Part shown: positions 31,026 to 33,302 of the stretch, in pieces
Layout of the letters: each line of letters starts with the position of its first letter
Numbering within the stretch: position 1 is the stretch's first letter
NCBI RefSeq assembly: GCF_000423925.1
Contig: NZ_AUIX01000050.1
Location: 1-33,302, forward strand
Origin: Butyrivibrio sp. VCD2006
Lineage (GTDB): Bacteria; Bacillota; Clostridia; Lachnospirales; Lachnospiraceae
DNA length: 33,302 nucleotides
Reading direction: 5' to 3'
Notes under the pieces: model-generated
What the model was told of the DNA's origin: nothing
Database searches by the model: none
The model's input: the letters and a program-made list of their open reading frames with translations, nothing else
Made by a program: the position numbers and the translations under genes

Positions 31026-31889
31026 TCACTTCCCAAGAAAATCCATGACTTCTTCCAGTCGTTTTTTTGCTTCTACTCTTCCTGTCTGATATACCCATTC
31101 CAACTCGGACGGATCATTCTCGGTGCGGCTAATCCCAAGTGATTCCGGCGGACGTATTACAATACTTTGTCCATTTTCCTCGCGCTTAAGTATTTCCTCC
31201 ATCTGTCTGTTATAAACAGCAGGGCGCTCGATCATTGCCTCTGCCACTGCAGGATATTTCCTGAGGAGCATTTTTATAAGCTTACTGTTATGATGATCTT
31301 TTTTCTGATATCCCTTTGGCTGCGTAAGTATTATGACGTTGCGATTATATCCAATACTTTCCATATATTTGTATGGAACAGGATCTGTTATCCCGCCGTC
31401 GAGGTATAGCTTTCCATCAATTTTAACCGGCCTTGAGACAAAAGGCATAGACGCTGATGCACGCATCCACTCTACATCCTTGGCTTTCCCATCCTTGCAA
31501 TTGTGAAATTCGATTTTTCCGGAAGATACCTCTGTTGCCCCTACATGAAACTCCATCGGACTATTCTCAAATGTCTTCTGATCAAAAATATCCAGCTTTT
31601 CAGGAACAGTATGATAACAAAAATCTACTCCGTAAAGGTCTCCGGTTTTTATAAGAGACCAAATGCTGCAGTATCTGGGATCCCTGCCATATTTCTTGTT
31701 ATATCTTATGGTTCTTCCTATCTGATGTGATTTATAGTTACAGCCAAAAATCGCACCCGCTGAAATTCCGGCCGCCCCATCAAAATGGATATCATTTTCC
31801 ATGAAAACATCCATTACACCGGCAGTGAACATTCCTCGCATGGCACCGCCTTCCATAATAAGGCCCGTTTTCTTATTGCTATTGTCCAT
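31026..31889 (-). CDS. Patatin-like phospholipase
   Basis: A 287-residue protein of the patatin family (YjjU-like). The oxyanion-hole motif is EGGAMRG (13-19), the serine nucleophile lies in GISAG with S43, and the catalytic aspartate is D163 in LDGGITDP. These give the Ser-Asp dyad of a lipid acyl hydrolase. The lipid substrate is not known. GGGGAG lies 9 bases before ATG. The glycerate kinase gene ends 18 bases upstream, so the two are probably co-transcribed, although no shared pathway is obvious. Confidence 0.9.
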   Translation of the reverse strand: MDNSNKKTGLIMEGGAMRGMFTAGVMDVFMENDIHFDGAAGISAGAIFGCNYKSHQIGRTIRYNKKYGRDPRYCSIWSLIKTGDLYGVDFCYHTVPEKLDIFDQKTFENSPMEFHVGATEVSSGKIEFHNCKDGKAKDVEWMRASASMPFVSRPVKIDGKLYLDGGITDPVPYKYMESIGYNRNVIILTQPKGYQKKDHHNSKLIKMLLRKYPAVAEAMIERPAVYNRQMEEILKREENGQSIVIRPPESLGISRTENDPSELEWVYQTGRVEAKKRLEEVMDFLGK

Positions 31890-31906
31890 TGTCTGTAGCT
31901 CCCCGT

Positions 31907-33046
31907 CTATTTTCTAAAAGCATATATAATTCTTAAAACCTGTTCCGCAGTATCTGCGATATTTCTCTCTGCAGTTTCCTTTTCCATAGCTTCATCAAGA
32001 GTGCAGACCTTCCGAAGTGCAGGGAAAAAGGCATCTATTCCCTGTTTGTTGCACATGGCCGCATCATCGGATACTGCGCCTGAAATAGCTATTACAGGCT
32101 TTCCGTACTTTTTGGCGAGCCTTGCGACACCTGCAGGCGCTTTTCCCATGGCAGTCTGAGCATCCAGCATTCCTTCTCCGGTAACGACGAAATCCGCATC
32201 CTTTATATAATCCTCAAGAAATGTCTCCCTGATTATGATATCAATACCACTTTCAAGGTTTGCCGAAAGAAATGTCCTTAGTGCAAAGCCCATTCCTCCG
32301 GCGGCGCCGCTTCCCGGCATGTCTGGATCTGCCTCCGGAATAATCTCTTTTGATAAGGCTGCATAATTTCCCAGCCATCTGTCCATATCTTCTATCATTT
32401 CGGGAGTGGCACCCTTCTGCGGCCCGAAAACAACACTGCAACCATTGGCTCCGCAAAGAGGATTAGTCACATCACAGGCAACCTGAAAGCTGCATTCTGA
32501 AAGTGCCAGACTTGCATTTTTACATGAGATTGTCTTTAGGTGCTTAAGGCCTTCTGCACCGGGAACAATTCTGTCACCATTTTCATCAAGAAAATCGAAT
32601 CCAAGCGCCATCAGCATACCGACGCCGCCATCATTAGTGGCACTTCCGCCGATGCCTATTATAAATTTCCTACAGCCCTTATTTATAGCATCAAGGATGA
32701 TCTCACCTACGCCATATGTAGTCGTATGTAAGGGATTTCTTTTGCTTTCAGTAACAAGCGTTATTCCTGCAGCGCTGCTCATTTCTACTACAGCGACATC
32801 ATTTTGTATAATACCATATCTGCAACTGACTTTTTCCAAAAGAGGTCCCGTCACAGTTATGTCTTCAAAACGTCCATCTGTTCCCGTGACAAGGGCATAT
32901 ACCGTGCCCTCGCCGCCATCGGCCAGGGGCCTGACTACGGTTTCAACATCCCCGCTAACTCTGGAAAACCCTTCCTTTGCGGCATTACCCGCCTCAATAG
33001 AAGATAAACTTCCTTTAAATGAATCAAAAGCTGCTACTATTTTCAT
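31907..33046 (-). CDS. Glycerate kinase (GarK/GlxK type)
   Basis: A 379-residue glycerate kinase, full length. Typical parts are IVAAFDSFKGSLSS (start), RPLADGGEGT (41-50), the glycine-rich GIGGSATNDGGVGM near 127-140, GSGAAGGMGFALR near 246-258 and VTGEGMLDAQTAMGKAP near 286-302. It phosphorylates D-glycerate with ATP to a phosphoglycerate that enters glycolysis. AAGGG lies just before ATG, and GGGG lies 11 bases away. It is followed by the patatin gene. Confidence 0.95.
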   Translation of the reverse strand: MKIVAAFDSFKGSLSSIEAGNAAKEGFSRVSGDVETVVRPLADGGEGTVYALVTGTDGRFEDITVTGPLLEKVSCRYGIIQNDVAVVEMSSAAGITLVTESKRNPLHTTTYGVGEIILDAINKGCRKFIIGIGGSATNDGGVGMLMALGFDFLDENGDRIVPGAEGLKHLKTISCKNASLALSECSFQVACDVTNPLCGANGCSVVFGPQKGATPEMIEDMDRWLGNYAALSKEIIPEADPDMPGSGAAGGMGFALRTFLSANLESGIDIIIRETFLEDYIKDADFVVTGEGMLDAQTAMGKAPAGVARLAKKYGKPVIAISGAVSDDAAMCNKQGIDAFFPALRKVCTLDEAMEKETAERNIADTAEQVLRIIYAFRK

Positions 33047-33064
33047 ATTCCCTTAATCCCCGAA

Positions 33065-33128
33065 AATGGTCTACAGGGACGAGGTTATAGGACCAAAATG
33101 AACCACAACCCCGTCCCTTAGGACCATT
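33065..33128. repeat. 64-nt palindrome upstream of glycerate kinase
   Basis: AATGGTC (33065-33071) pairs with GACCATT (33122-33128), and GGGACGAGGTT (33076-33086) with AACCCCGTCCC (33107-33117) with one mismatch. Inside it TAGGACCA occurs and repeats directly at 33119-33126. It has no T-run. It could be a dispersed palindromic repeat or a leader structure for the minus-strand kinase gene. Confidence 0.65.
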
Positions 33129-33225
33129 ATATTAAATATTGTGTTATAGTAGTATCTATGTTTGTAAAATAATATTCAAAATAGGGGAAATTTGGTTACT
33201 GTTCAGGATCAATGTCATTTACTTT

Positions 33226-33264
33226 AGCAGATTTTCGTAAATAACGAAGATCTGCTTTTTTCTT
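33226..33264 (+). terminator. Plus-strand terminator without a visible gene
   Basis: AGCAGATTTTCGT (33226-33238) pairs with ACGAAGATCTGCT (33244-33256), with one G-T pair, followed by TTTTTTCTT. No plus-strand gene precedes it in the window; the transcript would have to start between the palindrome and here. Confidence 0.8.
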
Positions 33265-33294
33265 ACCCCTAACAAAAATTATTATGAAAAATAG

Positions 33295-33300
33295 TTGACA
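33295..33300 (+). promoter_or_regulatory. Possible -35 box cut by the window end
   Basis: A perfect TTGACA lies four bases after the terminator region's A-rich tract and two bases from the end of the window. The -10 would lie outside. Confidence 0.35.
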
Positions 33301-33302
33301 AG

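Overview
The window looks like a low-GC Gram-positive chromosome of the family Lachnospiraceae, most likely Butyrivibrio or a close relative. The reasons are A+T-rich sequence, strong GGAGG-type ribosome binding sites, Rho-independent terminators before almost every change of operon, and the remains of a Butyrivibrio-type cinnamoyl ester hydrolase. The genus is an inference from the gene set only. About 33 of the genes lie on the minus strand. The plus strand carries the mobile element, a zinc-ribbon peptide, the queuosine salvage pair and one small membrane protein. No tRNA, rRNA or CRISPR array was seen.

Region by region. 1-2441 is an IS91-like unit (tyrosine recombinase plus HUH transposase) bounded by a perfect 12-bp inverted repeat, next to a long palindrome (2449-2534). 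2566-6050 is a run of small minus-strand genes: GNAT acetyltransferase, DUF5131 radical-SAM-like protein, two small proteins, a fused remnant of an AlkZ-like DNA glycosylase, and a pyridoxamine-phosphate-oxidase-like protein. 6065-8361 holds a Suv3-type RNA helicase with a small gene on each side. 8521-9259 has a zinc-ribbon peptide and a YfcE-type phosphoesterase whose 3' end is tandemly duplicated. 9419-11323 is a decayed stretch with a YhcG (DUF1016) pseudogene lacking its nuclease core, followed by about 1 kb without a recognised gene that contains four related 35-bp palindromes. 11324-14109 encodes small membrane proteins around a LytTR regulator, with a truncated cinnamoyl esterase among them. 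14242-16422 has a RelA/SpoT-type alarmone synthetase, an orphan 28-residue peptide resembling the CheY-binding tail of FliM, and a LURP-one-like protein.

16617-18345 is the best understood unit. A consensus promoter, a preQ1-I riboswitch, an antiterminator/terminator pair, a YhhQ-type queuosine-precursor transporter and an overlapping QueL-like radical SAM protein together describe a ligand-controlled queuine salvage operon. 18433-23762 holds a single-domain response regulator, a GNAT protein, a CPBP membrane protease, a C_GCAxxG_C_C protein, a GT1-like glycosyltransferase and an MFS transporter. 23837-24088 is an aspartate racemase stump. 24181-29292 is a two-component system (OmpR-type regulator plus kinase) followed by an ABC exporter-type pair (ATPase, FtsX-like permease), with a candidate operator in front of the ABC genes. 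29462-33046 has small proteins, PspC, a patatin-like phospholipase and glycerate kinase. The right edge has a long palindrome, a plus-strand terminator with no visible gene before it, and a -35 box cut off by the window end.

Four genes (AlkZ-like, YhcG, cinnamoyl esterase, aspartate racemase) are reduced to fragments by deletions with short, clean joints, so the stretch appears to be losing genes actively.
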